Numbered from the stretch's first letter, positions 1-12,396 are shown. The stretch is DNA of 64,000 nucleotides from Plasmopara viticola (GCA_001695595.3 MBPM02000039.1:372001-436000), one strand, 5' to 3'. Notes: a model not told the origin generated them from the sequence alone. A program made the numbers and translations.

Positions 1-478
1 TAAGGAGATACTTTTAAACAAATCAGTCTTCGAGCCATACGTTAATGAATGCTTCGACTTTCAAAGTGTTGAGAGCCCTTCACCAAAAAGTCGCATATTT
101 TGCCACACAAGTTTCTTCGTGCAAAAGATGCGATCCCGTGGCACCTGGTAGCCTTTGCAGTCAATCCTACACCTACTGTTCCCTTATGCTCTCTTGCAGA
201 ATTCGGTGTGAATCGCTCAACACTCAAAGATCCAAAAGGCGCGCTGTTTACGCTTGGAAGACTTGTTGTTTCCTAATTAAGTTAAAAAAAGCTGCTTTTG
301 CCACCATTTCTTCTGTGAAGCTGTAGAAGCGTGACACAACGCTTAAAATATTGAGCCTGGGTAGCTACTACTATGACTAAGCCAGTCAAATTTAAGATCG
401 TACAAAGAACTTAAGTATTTTTTGATAGAATGAGATGGTCGCTTACAAGACCAAAGAGAGAATGAGACGCACGTTGCA
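1..478. other. No gene recognised
   Basis: Short open frames exist on both strands but none carries a motif or a plausible start context that I can support. Confidence 0.5.
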
Positions 479-838
479 TCAGAGAATGAGACGCGCGTTG
501 CACCTGCACTTACCGAATATGTTATGACGATAGAAATACATCATTTGTTCAAACGAAGGTGTATTCAAAAGTTCTTTTGTTAGTCCTTCAGGTTTCATAA
601 ATTTGAAGATCGGGTACATCGTTGTGGTAGGAATACTTGGATGTGGCGTTCGTAGACTTACCATCAATCCTTCACCACACAAAGGAGCTAGTTGCGACGT
701 GACAAGGTCAGTTAAATCAGGACCGCAATGTGAGGCAGAGGCGCTCCCATGGATACCATTCATTTTGCAAGTGGCGTAATTCTTCTGCTTCCTAGAAGGC
801 ATAAGAGCTGTTCGACAGGTCTTACAATGACGGACCAA
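479..838 (-). pseudogene. Possible WY-type effector fragment
   Basis: An open frame of 119 codons without a recognisable signal peptide or RXLR motif. Its C-terminal half (about residues 65-105) has the spacing of the WY/LWY fold of oomycete effectors: MYPIFKFMKPEG, then LTKELLNTPSFEQMM, then YFYRHN, which resembles the family pattern of a VF..L.L helix followed by L..P.F..W..Y. The tryptophan positions are replaced. Upstream sequence on the minus strand does not provide a secreted N-terminus. Best read as a decayed effector piece or a chance match. It is isolated from the other genes of the window. Confidence 0.3.
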
Positions 839-1700
839 AAGCTGTTGCGATTAAATTTAAAAAGCAGCTGATATACAAAGGTAATTTAAGCCTTTTGGCT
901 GTACGTTGGAGTATGGCGCAGCCTTTTGTAATATTGATGAGCAAGCTGTAAATTTAGCTGAGAAAACTTCGACAAATGCGGTTAAGTTAAAAGCGTCAAC
1001 ACCCTGAAGATTCACCGCAATAGCACCGGTGGCATTAAAGAAGATCCATAAGTAAGTATGCCCCAGCTGTGCGAGCGTAAGTAGGAGATGCCGCTTGAGT
1101 AAACAAACACTATGTCGTTCGACCTCTATCAGCCGAGCTTAATGGCTGGGTTTGACAAGAGTTTCGGTACCAACGAGTAGTAAACACTGCAGAATCTACT
1201 TTGGTGTTTATAAACGCATCTGTACTTGTTCATTTAAAAGAGTGATTCTTTATTAAAACGAATGAGCTGGCCATGGATACAACTTTGGTCTCATCTGTCC
1301 GTTCGCGCATCGCGTGTGCGCTCACTTTTTGAAATGTTAGCTTATACATTCTTTACTTGCTACTAAGGAAGGCTTCAGCAACTCGAGTATATTTGTATAA
1401 TCTAGAATGACGGCTTTCATCATTGGGGCACCTATATTGAATACAGTCGGAATTGTAATCCTTACAAGTGAATACAAGGTAGTCCCGACCGCTGGTGGTG
1501 ATGCTGCATGGTGCAATTAAAGCCTCACTCGTACGAAAGGAAACAGTTGGGGAATCTACAACATGAAGGATCATAATTGTGGTGCGAGTAGGCTCGCTTT
1601 GTAGATTATGCGCTACAATTTCCGCCAAAATGAGCCGACATAGCCACAATTAGCCACGCCACTTAATTCATTTCTGCTTTAAAACGATTAGATTTGGCTC
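839..1700. other. No confident gene; one Cys-containing short frame
   Basis: A minus-strand frame at 1353-1649 (98 codons) contains spaced cysteines (VFTCKDYNSDCIQYRCPND) recalling a small zinc-binding fold or a transposase-derived finger, but I cannot assign a family. Nothing else is supported. Confidence 0.4.
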
Positions 1701-1765
1701 AACCTCAATAAGATGACTCACTCCTGTTGCTTTCAGTAACAGGAGTGAGTCATCTTATTGAGGTT
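1701..1765. repeat. Perfect 28-bp hairpin
   Basis: Arms 1701-1728 and 1738-1765 are exact reverse complements (28 bp) separated by a 9-base loop. It lies 12 bases from the SINE target duplication and resembles in size the hairpin at 12496-12556. It is probably a local inverted duplication from a replication template switch. A terminator role is unlikely in a nuclear eukaryotic context. Confidence 0.9.
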
Positions 1766-1794
1766 GGTTAGGAGCTCAATATTTCCCGTAGAGA

Positions 1795-2113
1795 TTTAAG
1801 CTACCGGAATTCACTCTCTAGGACTAAGCTGTCTCTATCGCGGGATGCTGGTAGCAATCCGACCCATATTCGGACCGGGTTCCGTACCTCTCATTACACA
1901 ATGGGGCTTTTTTGGTCAGTGGGGCGTCCCCCGCCCAACCCTTCTATTACCCAATCGGGCGCGAGTTGATAGGACAGTCACACACTCGGATGTGATGGCT
2001 CGTCCACTTTAATGACCTTTCTTCGGCTGCGTTGATTCGAATCCTATTGGTATCAAACCAGGAACTCCCGGTCCTGGTTTGGACGACTAACTGCTCGAGC
2101 CACAGGGTCGGTT
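1795..2113 (-). mobile_element. tRNA-derived SINE with 17-bp target site duplication
   Basis: A 319-bp insert is flanked by the exact duplication AATATTTCCCGTAGAGA (1778-1794 and 2114-2130). Read on the minus strand, its 5' end looks like a tRNA: an A-box-like TGGCTCGAGCAGTTAGT at 2086-2102 and a B-box-like AGGATTCGAATCAAC at 2031-2045, the internal RNA polymerase III promoter of SINEs. The 3' end next to 1795 is CTTAAA-rich. tRNA-related SINEs are known from Phytophthora. The insert is visibly more GC-rich than its surroundings. The exact family and the parent tRNA are not determined. Confidence 0.8.
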
Positions 2114-2130
2114 AATATTTCCCGTAGAGA

Positions 2131-5100
2131 AAATAAGTAGTGGTGGACTTAAACCTGTGCACGCTAGTGTACGAGACATAAGATCCATCAGTAGTATAAC
2201 CCTTTTTTTAGTCTCTGCCTCTCTTTTGGTCCTTGTAGACTCTCGCAACTCGAGAACATATAATTTTCAAACAAGAAAAGAAGTAATTTAAACTTAAAAC
2301 GCCTGCATTATGACATTGCTTATCGTCCTAAAACTCAAGTAAGACTGGGCTATAAAAGTTAGACATTTTGGCAGCACTAGATCATATCTTCTTTTTGAGT
2401 ATGTCCTAATCATGAGTATGATGCAGCTACAAAAGAACGGACCCTGTATTAGTTACCCGACCCCACGCAAATGCGCTTTGATGAGTCATGATTCTACACC
2501 TGTTGTATATAAGTATTTCTTTAAAGGATGCTGGTGCAGCTACCCGCCTCTGTTCAATGGGAAATGTATCAAAAGTCTGAAATTATAACTATATAGACGT
2601 GATGACGTCTTTGAGTACTGTGTAAAGTGGATAATACACACCGAACAAGCTTTTTAAGAAAAATGCAGAAAGTTTATACTTAGTTTCGTTGCAGGTGGTA
2701 ACGAAATGCGAATAAATATGGCTATACTTATGAACTCCATAGCGCTCAAGACAAAGTAAGAAATATTATATAACGAATAAATGAAACAGCCACCAAAAGC
2801 TTATACATTTGCTGCAAAAGGATGTAACATATCTCTGTAAAAAGATAATGAGTAAGCGGATTATTAGGGATTGAGATAAATGTTACCAAAGCGATTAGGC
2901 AATCGCGGGAAGTTAGCCTATACGATTTTGTCAGATAAATAATGATACTTGAGGATTGTGTCGACGATCGGTTTAGCCGTCGGTTGCCCTTACATAAATA
3001 AATATGTGCGCTGACTTGCTAACCGGTTCACCCATACAACAACGATGCTTCGCTAGTATTGAGCAAGTAGACTAAACGGCTGTTTTGGAGCTCTAACAGT
3101 TACTAGAACCGGCAGACTGTGTACAGGAGACAACACATGAATAAGCCACTGCCTTTTTGTTGGTCTCACAAGTCTTCGGCATAAACGATATGATACAATA
3201 CATATCTGACCTACACAAGTTCACGCCGGCAAACAAACATTGCTTGAGCCTTTAATTTATATACTAAAGTGAGGAACGACAATAGTTTCGCTGTTTGATG
3301 GAATATTTTAACGTGATTATTGCAATCCGCAAAAATACAGTACTTTGGGCATAACCGTTCGTCATGGACGAAGTTGTTTTGTAGACGGTTTTACCCATCT
3401 ATGTATGTGCGAAATAACTCACTTATAAACACAAATCTGCACGCAAAATATGGCATGATGTAAGGCGCCTTATCCAAAATATCATCCAGCAAAGCAGGGG
3501 CTAACGCTGTAACGAAAATCCTAGTGCTAGCTTTTTCAGCAACACACATTTTAAATCAGTTAAAGACATTACAAGGCCCGGATTAAAATTGAGTTAGGAG
3601 TTGGCTAGGCGTTTCCACCTCCGCAAATGCCTTTAAGGCTGTGGCGTGAGCCATTCCGCGACTGCCTTTGCTTCTGCGTCTTAAACGCTAGTCTCAAGTA
3701 TGTTTTCGTTAGGAAATCTGCCACGAAGGCCTATGTTTGAAGCTCACCCAATGATTTCTATCCACATAATAAAAGGTCTTATAGCGCCTATCGGAACTTT
3801 AGCGCTTGCTATAGATGATATGTTGTTCGCTACGCTCCGTCAAAAGTTCTACATGGTCAAGAAAGTTGTGCGACCAGATTATTAGACGCTATTCAAGCTT
3901 TTGTAGCGCTTGTGGCATTTCATTTCACTTCTTTAGCATTCCACGAGGCGAATCGGCTGTCGTGAGGTGTTTGCTCGACTTCCTAATCCAAGATTAAACT
4001 CACGATCTACAACTTTTTCTTGCTTTTTTAAACCTTCATAAACGATCAAAAGATGTCGTTCCGTAGAATTGTGATTTGTTTTACAGGTCTGTCTGGTGCT
4101 TATGAGTATAAGCTTGTTTCCGCTTTTTGTCAGTGTGTAATGTTGGTGAGATGCGCTCTTTTAATTCTGCATAATGCTAGCCTCTGTGCGTTTGAAAAAG
4201 ACGTCGATGACTCCACATTTTCACTATTTTATTGTCTAGTTACACGATTTTTCGTTCTCGTAAGAGATCAATTCACTGCCCAACCGCTCTATCAGGTGAG
4301 AGATTCAAAGCTAAAAACTTCAACTCGACATCCGAAAATCACACTAGGGACGATGCACCAAACCTTTGGAGCCATTCGAAATTTTTAAGATTGCGCGCCA
4401 CGTTCAAGTTAAATCCAAGATACTTTGCTTCCAACGGAGATTATCTTAGTGTCGTCAAAAAAGAAGAATTCCTTGCATTTAACTTAGCCTAAGCGTCATT
4501 CAATCCATATTCCTTTAAGTCACACATCTAGCATTTTTGCTGATCCGACTCACCTGTTAAGAGCTAATTTATCCATAATCTCGGCAAATTTGGTCACTTT
4601 GTCGACCACGCTTTTGTTGTATGTCCTATATTAAATATTTAGTATTGCATTCCCGATATTGTCAGCAAATTATTTCAAGATGTATGGTTTGACTACAACT
4701 GGAGAAACAAATTTACAATGCTCATTTTGTGCACTAAGGAGCTACATTCGTTGACAAAAAGCTGTCAAGTGCTGTAATTGTACTTAACATTGCGGCTCAC
4801 GACCTTATAAAGTTTATCGTCTGCTATACGTATGAGATTGCCTTTATTCAAAATTATAACGCTGAGAGGCAAAACTTCTGGGTCGGTAAAAAGAGACAAG
4901 GTATCTGATCAAAGTTTATGTATTCTAAGATGATAACGAGAGCATGCAAAAACGCTATATATTCTGGGCGAAGTTGCAACTGCATACAACAATTTATATA
5001 GAAAGCTCATATAAATACAGAAGATAAAACCTTTCCGTGACTTTCCAATGAATTTTGGTATTAGAATATACTTCAGGCTTACAACTGGAGATTGTAAGCT

Positions 5101-7852
5101 TAGTGGTCATAAATTTGCTTCATCGGACCTGCTGCATTCCGCGGAAGCACAAGCCAAAGTCTTAATTCCCCGATAACGCTAGTGAGGGTAACCATACGGC
5201 GGTTGATGACCACCTTACGCACTCGCTGCCCATCTTCGTCTTACACTTTGTGTAGCCGAATATAAAGTTTGCCGGAGAAAATCCACTTTCAGATTTTACT
5301 GAAGCGCTGGTATCCGGTTGGACGAAGTAACTTAATGAAAAAGAGATATGTGATACAAATCATGAGGGCTTAGTTCTTCAGAGCATAAGAGCTGAACTAG
5401 CAACGATTTACTGCTAGGTGTATATTCACGAGAAAGTCTAGACGCACAAAAGCTCTGCTACGCGAAATCGGATGGCCAGTGTTTACAAAACTTGAGCTAA
5501 ATCACACTTGTCGATATCGAGGACGAGAAAGACCTTCGAGCTTCTATTTTTAAACTTTATTGTCGATTCAATTTCGACTTCAACAAAACAAGAGCTGGTG
5601 CATCAGCTAATCTTGCTGCTTCGTGCAGTGCAAGGCTTGCGTGCAAGGCAATGTATGCTGAGATCAATTAATAACGCAGTCAACTTAGCTCGTTTGGAGG
5701 GGCGGCGCCTCAGCGATAGAAAATATCAACTTTTCTACAATTACGATTAGATTCTTAGAAGTTGCTCGTCTCTTGTATGCAAGAATAAGCGAGGTTGTAG
5801 AGACCAAAGTTTATCCAAAATACTGTTTCTCTAGATGTCTATTGATGTGGTTCCGAATAACAAATGCCTTAGACAGATTAGCTTCACCAATTTGCTCCCA
5901 GCCCTTCGTCAGATTAACCAATTGGCGGAAATAAATATATACTAACTCCGCATCGTCTATTGTAATGGTCGCTTTGTGGCCATGTCGACTACTATTTGAA
6001 GAAAAACATTTTTATATTTCTCAATGTCTATATGGTAATTTTGGGTGAACTGGAAGTTACAAAAAACTCAGTGGTAAAGTTTCGAAAAATTAACACTCAA
6101 TGTGTGAATACAAACTAAATGTATATTCTAAGCTTTAGTCGAAAACATTTTGAATCAACCGTTTTTTGCAGCGTGAGCTCGTAGATCCTGAAGGACCCCA
6201 AAGATCTGGTGTAAAGTTAATTATAAGAAATACGAAGAAATGATGCCCAGAGGACCATCGAAAAGTGAGGCAAATTAGCTTCGTGCAGGCCACAAAGTAC
6301 TGTGTCATCATGCACAGGGTCACTACCACATGAGCAGTGAAGGCGAAAGATGTCCATTTTGCTTCTCAGGCAAATTAAGGCCTGACTCAGAATTAAACAT
6401 ATTGCACTTAACCGACCTTCTGTGTTCAAAACCAGACGCCTAAATCATTCCCAGTATAATCAAAGCAGTGTAAGAGGTGCCTGTAGAAATTATATATCAC
6501 ATAATGACCATGTACTTGACACCATGTCCGAGCATATGCTTGACACCATGTCCGAGCATACGTTGTACAATACACTGAGTTTGGTAGACGACTATGATCG
6601 TTTCTGTAGCAGAGAGTTCATATCCTCTTATGGCCGAAGGTATGCCAAATGACATGCTGCGGAGAGGCTTAGTGATAACAAAAACAATATCAAAGACTCC
6701 GTCGACGCTAAGTCGTCTGATCACACAATTGTCCCGGCTATTACGGGCTATTAAAACGACAAGCTTGGACAATATGTTCGTCCATAACCACTTTAAAAAT
6801 TATCGGTTGACCTAAAAGGACCATTATGCTGCCTATGGCGTGTCTCAAAGTCATGGGAGCCAATCAGCGTAATGCCAACGTTAAAAATTGCATTTTTGCG
6901 ACTGCAGATATTAATGTCACCAGGGATTCAGAAGCATCCATGATGTTAAAATAGACGCCGTGAAAGTATAAGTCCTTTATCTAGGCCACATTTATGGAAT
7001 AGTTTGAATAAAATCTGGTCATCTGTTTGTGCAAGTAAAGTTCAAGCTATGTGGTGTTGCAAAGCCTTCGTCCAATTGTTAGCAGCAGATTCTGGCATCA
7101 AAAGGATTATTGTGAAAGCCTTTAGCAGATTTTTATTCTATGGTTTGCCAGACAAGACAAAGCTTTTAGCGTCATTTGCAACGCTTTTGTTTTGTCATTG
7201 TTTGTGTGCTATTGCAACTTAAGGAAGACGGTCAAGGACACGTCACTCATTCAAGCTCAGACAGCTAAGTGCTGAAAGACTTAAGTACCTCAGGATTAAT
7301 ATGCCATGAAGCTCGAATAGGTTAATTTCAGAGTGCATCATCTAAAAGCATGCGTTTATTGCGATTTATTCATATCATGATTTTTAGAGAAAAAGATAAA
7401 TGCGCTGCACCGAACTCAAAGAAAAAGGTATACTTATTTCTTCGCAAACATTAATAAAAGCATCTCACTGTTCCCAAAAAATATTAGCATATTAGTAATT
7501 TTCCGCGAAACAGGCCTGGCAAATTCAGTGCTCGTCTAAATGCTCTTTTGCAGGCCAAATTACGGTCTAGACCACAACCAGGGTTGATTAATTGCTTTAC
7601 TCACGAGTGATCACTACAAACATATGAGAAAATTTCAATCTTATCTCTTTAATGTCGCAAGTGGAGATAATAAAACTGAGTGATTAATGTTCGAAAGTCG
7701 GAGCTGCACCTGCACAAAGTCTGCCACACAGTCGATTTTGCCGAGGTTATTGGTCTTATCAGCGAGGAACTGAAGAACAGTTTACTTTTAACAACTTACA
7801 ATGCGTCTCCTACCGGAGATCAAATCAGCGACTTAAACCTCGGTTAATCGAA
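2131..7852. other. Gene-poor decayed DNA
   Basis: No gene is supported. From about 6.2 to 7.6 kb the sequence shows weak similarity to 25.4-26.3 kb and 63.2-64.0 kb (for example a stretch around CACAAAGTACTGTGTC at 6292 and 25471), so this appears to be the tail of a further duplication unit in the same orientation as 20.4-28.3 kb. No retroelement protein could be read between 2.1 and 6.1 kb. Confidence 0.45.
6515..6562. repeat. 24-bp tandem duplication
   Basis: Two copies of a 24-bp unit beginning CTTGACACCATGTCCGAGCA occur back to back and differ at one base near the end. No function is apparent. Confidence 0.85.
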
Positions 7853-9346
7853 GGATTCGATACGCAGCCACCACTTTCTGCTAAATGGCTTACATCCCAT
7901 CAAATATGGAATAGATTAATTGGCTTTCATTGCTTCTGATTGGCTGAACGATTTTTTTGGTCGGATATTAATTCTTATATGTTACATACCCAAATACAGC
8001 TTCTTGCACGCACAGAAACGCGACCTTTCATGCAACTTTGCCGTGTCACTACTAAACTAGATATACGGGAAGTGGAAGTATGTGTATGATTATAAACTTT
8101 CATTGCTACAAGTCTGGGGGAGAGCTGTGCCATGTCAATTTTGTATACACTAGCCGCGAGGAAGTTTTTTTTTAATCGACAGGACAATGTCGTCAAAAGT
8201 AGCATACAACTCGCAAGTGATAATTGCGTGATGCTCCATTGCACTGCATTGATTACTGTGGGGCCATTCACCCAGCTAATAACGTCAAGCACAGCACGGT
8301 CAGAACACTTTAGAAGGCCCATTAAACCAAGTGTGGACCGACCAATGAATGTGAGATCGAATGCTACAAGTCTGAGCGCCACCGCCATCTTGTTGGGTCG
8401 TAAAAGCGTTTCGCAGCATTTGCGTGAGAGAAGATAGCACACAGCCGATACAACAAACATGCCAAGAACGCAAAATAGTGCCGGCAAACAAATTCATGGC
8501 AGGGAACGGCATTGATGCGTTGCAAGCACTTACACAGCATATATATACATACATATGTTCAATATAGATGCAAGATTGAGCATCACTAGTAAAGCCAATG
8601 GAGGCAATCGCAAAGCGCGTTTGGTCAGACATGAGCAGCGTGAGCAACAAATAATCGTCAGCATTAACACAAAGATACAAGAAAACCACCAATTCGTACA
8701 CTTTCGGTACAAATATATGAATTTATATAGTGTAACTTTTCGGTCTACGGTGTGTAAAACCCCTTGTACACCCACCCACGTTCTCACCAGCATACATTTC
8801 CCTGACAGTGATAAATAAGGCACAATCAGCCAATGTGATGCTAGACAGTTGTTTTTTTTTGCTCAAATGGAGTCTAGCGACGCCCCACACTTCAAGTCCC
8901 AAAGCTGTAACAGCCAATTCGCAAAGAAATCTGGGTTGTAAATGGTCGTCAATACATTCGATTCGCGAATTGGTGGAATGCCTTCTTTTTTTCACTTGGT
9001 GACGTAGTGTAAAGCAAGTAGCATGAGCAGTAAAGCCTTAACAGAGAAGTTGATTTGAGGCAGACAGGCAGTTGTGTCGGTCATAAGAACCTTTATGACG
9101 AATTTAAGACATTTATGCTACTTCGCAATGCCAGGCCGTGCCTTAGAAGATCGCTGTCAACTACTGTGTTTCGCTGAATATAGAGAGGGTCATGCCTCTA
9201 TACTAACACGGAATAATCACAATCTTATACCAGCGGTGTAGAACCTGAGAAGCGATATCCGACCGAGAATTAATTTTTCAGCCGATCAGAAGCCATGAAA
9301 GCCAATTAATTATACTCTTTTTGGATGGTGGCTACGTATCGAATCC
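7853..9346. mobile_element. Inverted-repeat-bounded segment carrying a membrane-protein gene
   Basis: The stretch 7853-7968 (GGATTCGATACGCAGCCACC ... GGTCGGATAT) reappears as an imperfect reverse complement at 9254-9346. The two copies share long blocks such as AATTAATTGGCTTTCAT. Between them lies the decayed multi-pass membrane-protein gene. This is the structure of a DNA element with roughly 0.1-kb terminal inverted repeats and a cargo gene. No transposase is visible and no target duplication was established. The related copy near 27.2-28.3 kb preserves the left side only. Confidence 0.5.
7975..8995 (-). pseudogene. Decayed multi-pass membrane protein, copy A
   Basis: The minus strand encodes in three shifted blocks a hydrophobic protein of about 300 residues. 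The N-terminal block (8995-8840) contains ELAVTALGLEVWGVARLHLS. The middle block (8701-8570) contains DDYLLLTLLMSDQTRFAIAS. The C-terminal block (8487-8130) contains several likely membrane spans (PALFCVLGMFVVSAVCYLLS; RSTLGLMGLL; LASCMLLLTTLS). The same three blocks occur in the same order at 27.4-28.26 kb, which supports a real ancestral gene; both copies have frameshifts. Protein family not recognised. Confidence 0.5.
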
Positions 9347-11643
9347 CCTTGTCAATACCGACGCTCTATTGGAAGTCTAATAGGTTTGTGCATATTTTTT
9401 TGTGTGCTGTCCGATGCATTTCATTGCTGTTCCAGCTAGTATGATAGATCCATAAACTTATGGGTTGATTTTATTGCAGACATAATGTTGTCAGGTTGGT
9501 ATCGTTAAATTACTATTGCGTCAAAAACAAACGCTGTTGCAATTCGGGTAATGTACTCCAGGATTAAAAAAGAAACTTTTTTTAGAAAGCTGATTACGTA
9601 AAAAGGTCAAATGTCTGTCTTAAGACAGAGTGAGCAATGTGAACGCTGAGGCGTCTCGGTCGTCGTAATATAATGTATTTATGCCTGAATTTGTTTTTAA
9701 CGATGGAGTACATGCCTCTACGAACTTTATCTGTTTATATAATTGGGCTGAAGCTTTATAGCGCTCCGCCAATCCAGCCCTTTTAAGATCATAGGAGAGA
9801 AGCATGAAGACCTTTTCCTTAAATCTTTTTCGGAAATTATTTTTTTTTGCAATAAAGATTGGGAAGAGATGGCTGGAAACAGGGACGCGATCATATCCGT
9901 CCCGGAAAATAGAAGAAGTTTTGGAATAAAATGTCATTTTCTTACTAGGTGATCAAGTATTGTTAGATACAAAATCATTAACAAAATAATGATGAATAGC
10001 CCTCATTACATGTATGTAAAGTCCTAAGACACACAAAAACTTTTAGACACTTGTTGTAAAAAACGGCATAATGAAAATAACAGTCAATGGTGTGATGACG
10101 ATACCACAATGCAAAATTGCCAATAAATAATGAACACCACGGCCAGGCGATCACAATTCGATCTTGGGCGCTAACCCTGTCAATATACACCCCTGGGCCT
10201 CTCGGAATAAAATGTGGCTGCAATGTCGTAAATAGATTATCTAGATTGAAGTTTTGCTCAATTATAATGCCAAAGTTTAATTTCGCTTACTTTGCACGTA
10301 GCTCGATTCCCTATTGTCCGAAATGAACGGTAATATTGATGAAGGACGCATACTTAAAGATAAAAGTATGCTACCCGATAGCAGAAAGGACGAGGCTGCA
10401 CGCACAGAGCAGGCAAGTGGTACAAATCTTCTTTTATTAAATTTTAACTATATCTCACGCGCAATACGACCAGTGTCATGTCCGTCTCGCGCGTTGACCA
10501 AGCGACGCGCTTGTATAATCTGATGGCGAATTTTTTCTAGGCGAAAATGGCGTGGCGTGAGCAGAAGACATTGGGCAATTGAGCTGCCAGCTCGAAATAC
10601 CTCTTTCGTGCTGTCTATGCTGGTCACTGGGAGCGCTTTGGAACATGACGGTCGCGTCACGTCTGATGGGTGGCGTCGTCAATACGATGACAATGCATTG
10701 TTTGCTGCCATTTTGAAAGCTGGACAGACGGTGTATGAATACTTTGTGGTCATCCACGCCGTTTGTGAAAACAAACACAAACAGCCCAAACCCGTATTGA
10801 TGGTGGGGGCCCCGGCACGGCCGAAACGTCGTCGGCGTTAATGATTAATTACGACTTGAACCCTGAAACGATGATGATAAAACTTTTGAATTTTTGAAGT
10901 GCCACGACCATTAGAAGCGAGCTGGAGAAATGGGGTGGCAAGAGTTTTGAACCTCCGGTGGCAAGAAAATGACAGTCTTTCTGGATGATTGAATAGTGCC
11001 CCTGGTTTATGCGTCGGGTAATCAATTGACGCTGCTCGTACGGATCGGAGACTCGAGCAAACAAACGCTTGCTCGCTTGGCGGTGTACATGTCCGGGTCG
11101 ACGACCTTTCACCTCGTCATGACCAAATTGTGCAAAACCAGTTCGTGTATGGATGATCTTTATTCGTTGTACAAGTGTGCCAAACGCCTTCGTCAGCCTC
11201 CAACGTAAGCTGGTAGCCTCCAGAACGACCAGTGAAAGCAGGCGTCAGTGCCGACGTATGGCCCCTATACGCCGGGGCATTGGAACAAGTGTAGGATTTG
11301 GCGCAACCCTAGACTGCAATCTTGCTACAACATTAAAGAGTCATGTTAGTTTTTGATAAGCCAAAAGAGAATTCCGTATTAACAGAAGCCCAAAAAATTG
11401 AAAAATCAGCGCTCGGCAGTGGTTCATCATTTATTCAAGTTTATAAATCTTGGATCTGTTACGATGAATGCTAGCAGTAAAGTACATAAATTACTAGCGT
11501 ACGAAAGGGGACAATTTACAAATAAGTGTAAAAAAAATTATTATGTTGACCTAAACGATAGTAAGCCAGGTATAATTCTCTCCGATTATCGTTGTTAGGT
11601 GATCGCAGAATACCACTCCATGGCAACAGTACTGTTGAGGGTA
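9347..11643. other. No identified gene; GC-richer block 10.4-11.3 kb
   Basis: At 9620-9937 a minus-strand frame of 105 codons has no recognisable motif. Between about 10.4 and 11.3 kb the GC content rises and open frames lie on both strands: 10557-10841 plus, ending in the basic run PARPKRRRR, 10448-10660 minus and 10849-11112 minus. This could be the remains of a host gene or a GC-rich transposon. No start, domain or family can be supported. From 11.4 to 11.64 kb nothing is recognised. Confidence 0.35.
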
Positions 11644-12396
11644 CTAAAGTTGCGATTGAATCCAATGAAGCTCGGCCGACACGCGAGCGAATACCGACAC
11701 CTCACCATGGCTGCCCTCTCGAGTAAAAGAAGACACCCCCACCACCATGTCTACGCCTACATTCGGCTTGTTCTTTAAAATTAGAGGACCTCCACGGTCG
11801 TTGTTCATAAGACCCTTGCCTTCAATACCACCGGCACACAAATACTGACGATTAATGAAAGATAAACCCGTCGCGTCGCGGCAGGCTCCGTTTTCCAATA
11901 CTGGAAGCTCGACACTGTGCAGATTCTCCGATAACCCAAAAGTGTCCAACGTATCGGTAGCGCCCCATCCAAATGCGGTCGTCAAATCTCCCGTCTTGAC
12001 TGTACGGGAAGAATCGTCCGTGTCTGGCAACTGAATCGGGCAAAATTTGCTTTCTTTCTCCAGCGTTAAAACGGCAAAGTCGTAGGTAAGATTAGGAGCA
12101 TAGTATTTTGGGTGAATTCGCGTCTCTACAATCTTCAGCACATCAGCATTGCCTCGCTTTTTATAAGACTGTGCACCCACGGTCACATAAGTGAGCTTTT
12201 GATCAGTGCATGATGCAGCTGTGAGGACGTGAAATGAGTCGATCAGAACTGCACCGCAGACAGGGTCGCCACCCTTGGAGAGGCTCACATACGACGTGTA
12301 GTTGCTCTCGCCTAGGGGAACAATCTCTCCACCAAGAATGGCAGAGACCGACCCGATTGCGAGCGATCCGAAGACAGCAGCTGCGATTGTCTTCAT
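11644..12396 (-). CDS. Secreted glucanase-inhibitor-like serine protease homolog (pseudoprotease)
   Basis: Single exon, 250 residues. An N-terminal signal peptide (about residues 1-19, MKTIAAAVFGSLAIGSVSA) leads straight into ILGG, the position of the IVGG start of mature chymotrypsin-like enzymes, with almost no propeptide. The S1A fold is visible: CGAVLIDS...LTAASC with the Cys pair 47/63, YDFAVLTL with the Asp at 106, ALYS-like core strands and CAGG near 187-190. The catalytic His is Ser62 (AASC instead of AAHC) and the catalytic Ser is Arg201 (NNDRGGP instead of GDSGGP), so it cannot be an active protease. Phytophthora GIPs are known secreted protease homologs that bind host endo-beta-1,3-glucanases; that role is inferred by family. 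Start chosen because it begins the signal peptide and lies 58 bases after a good initiator. N-glycosylation sites at N32 and N102. Confidence 0.85.
   Translation of the reverse strand: MKTIAAAVFGSLAIGSVSAILGGEIVPLGESNYTSYVSLSKGGDPVCGAVLIDSFHVLTAASCTDQKLTYVTVGAQSYKKRGNADVLKIVETRIHPKYYAPNLTYDFAVLTLEKESKFCPIQLPDTDDSSRTVKTGDLTTAFGWGATDTLDTFGLSENLHSVELPVLENGACRDATGLSFINRQYLCAGGIEGKGLMNNDRGGPLILKNKPNVGVDMVVGVSSFTREGSHGEVSVFARVSAELHWIQSQL

Noticed and set aside
4600..5800. Copia-like reverse transcriptase or RNase H
   Set aside because: I looked for the usual YVDD, DADWAG-type and similar motifs on both strands and could not read any.
10136..10210. tRNA gene near 10.15 kb
   Set aside because: A GGCGCTAACC...TGGGCC stretch suggested a tRNA but no cloverleaf with A and B boxes can be drawn.
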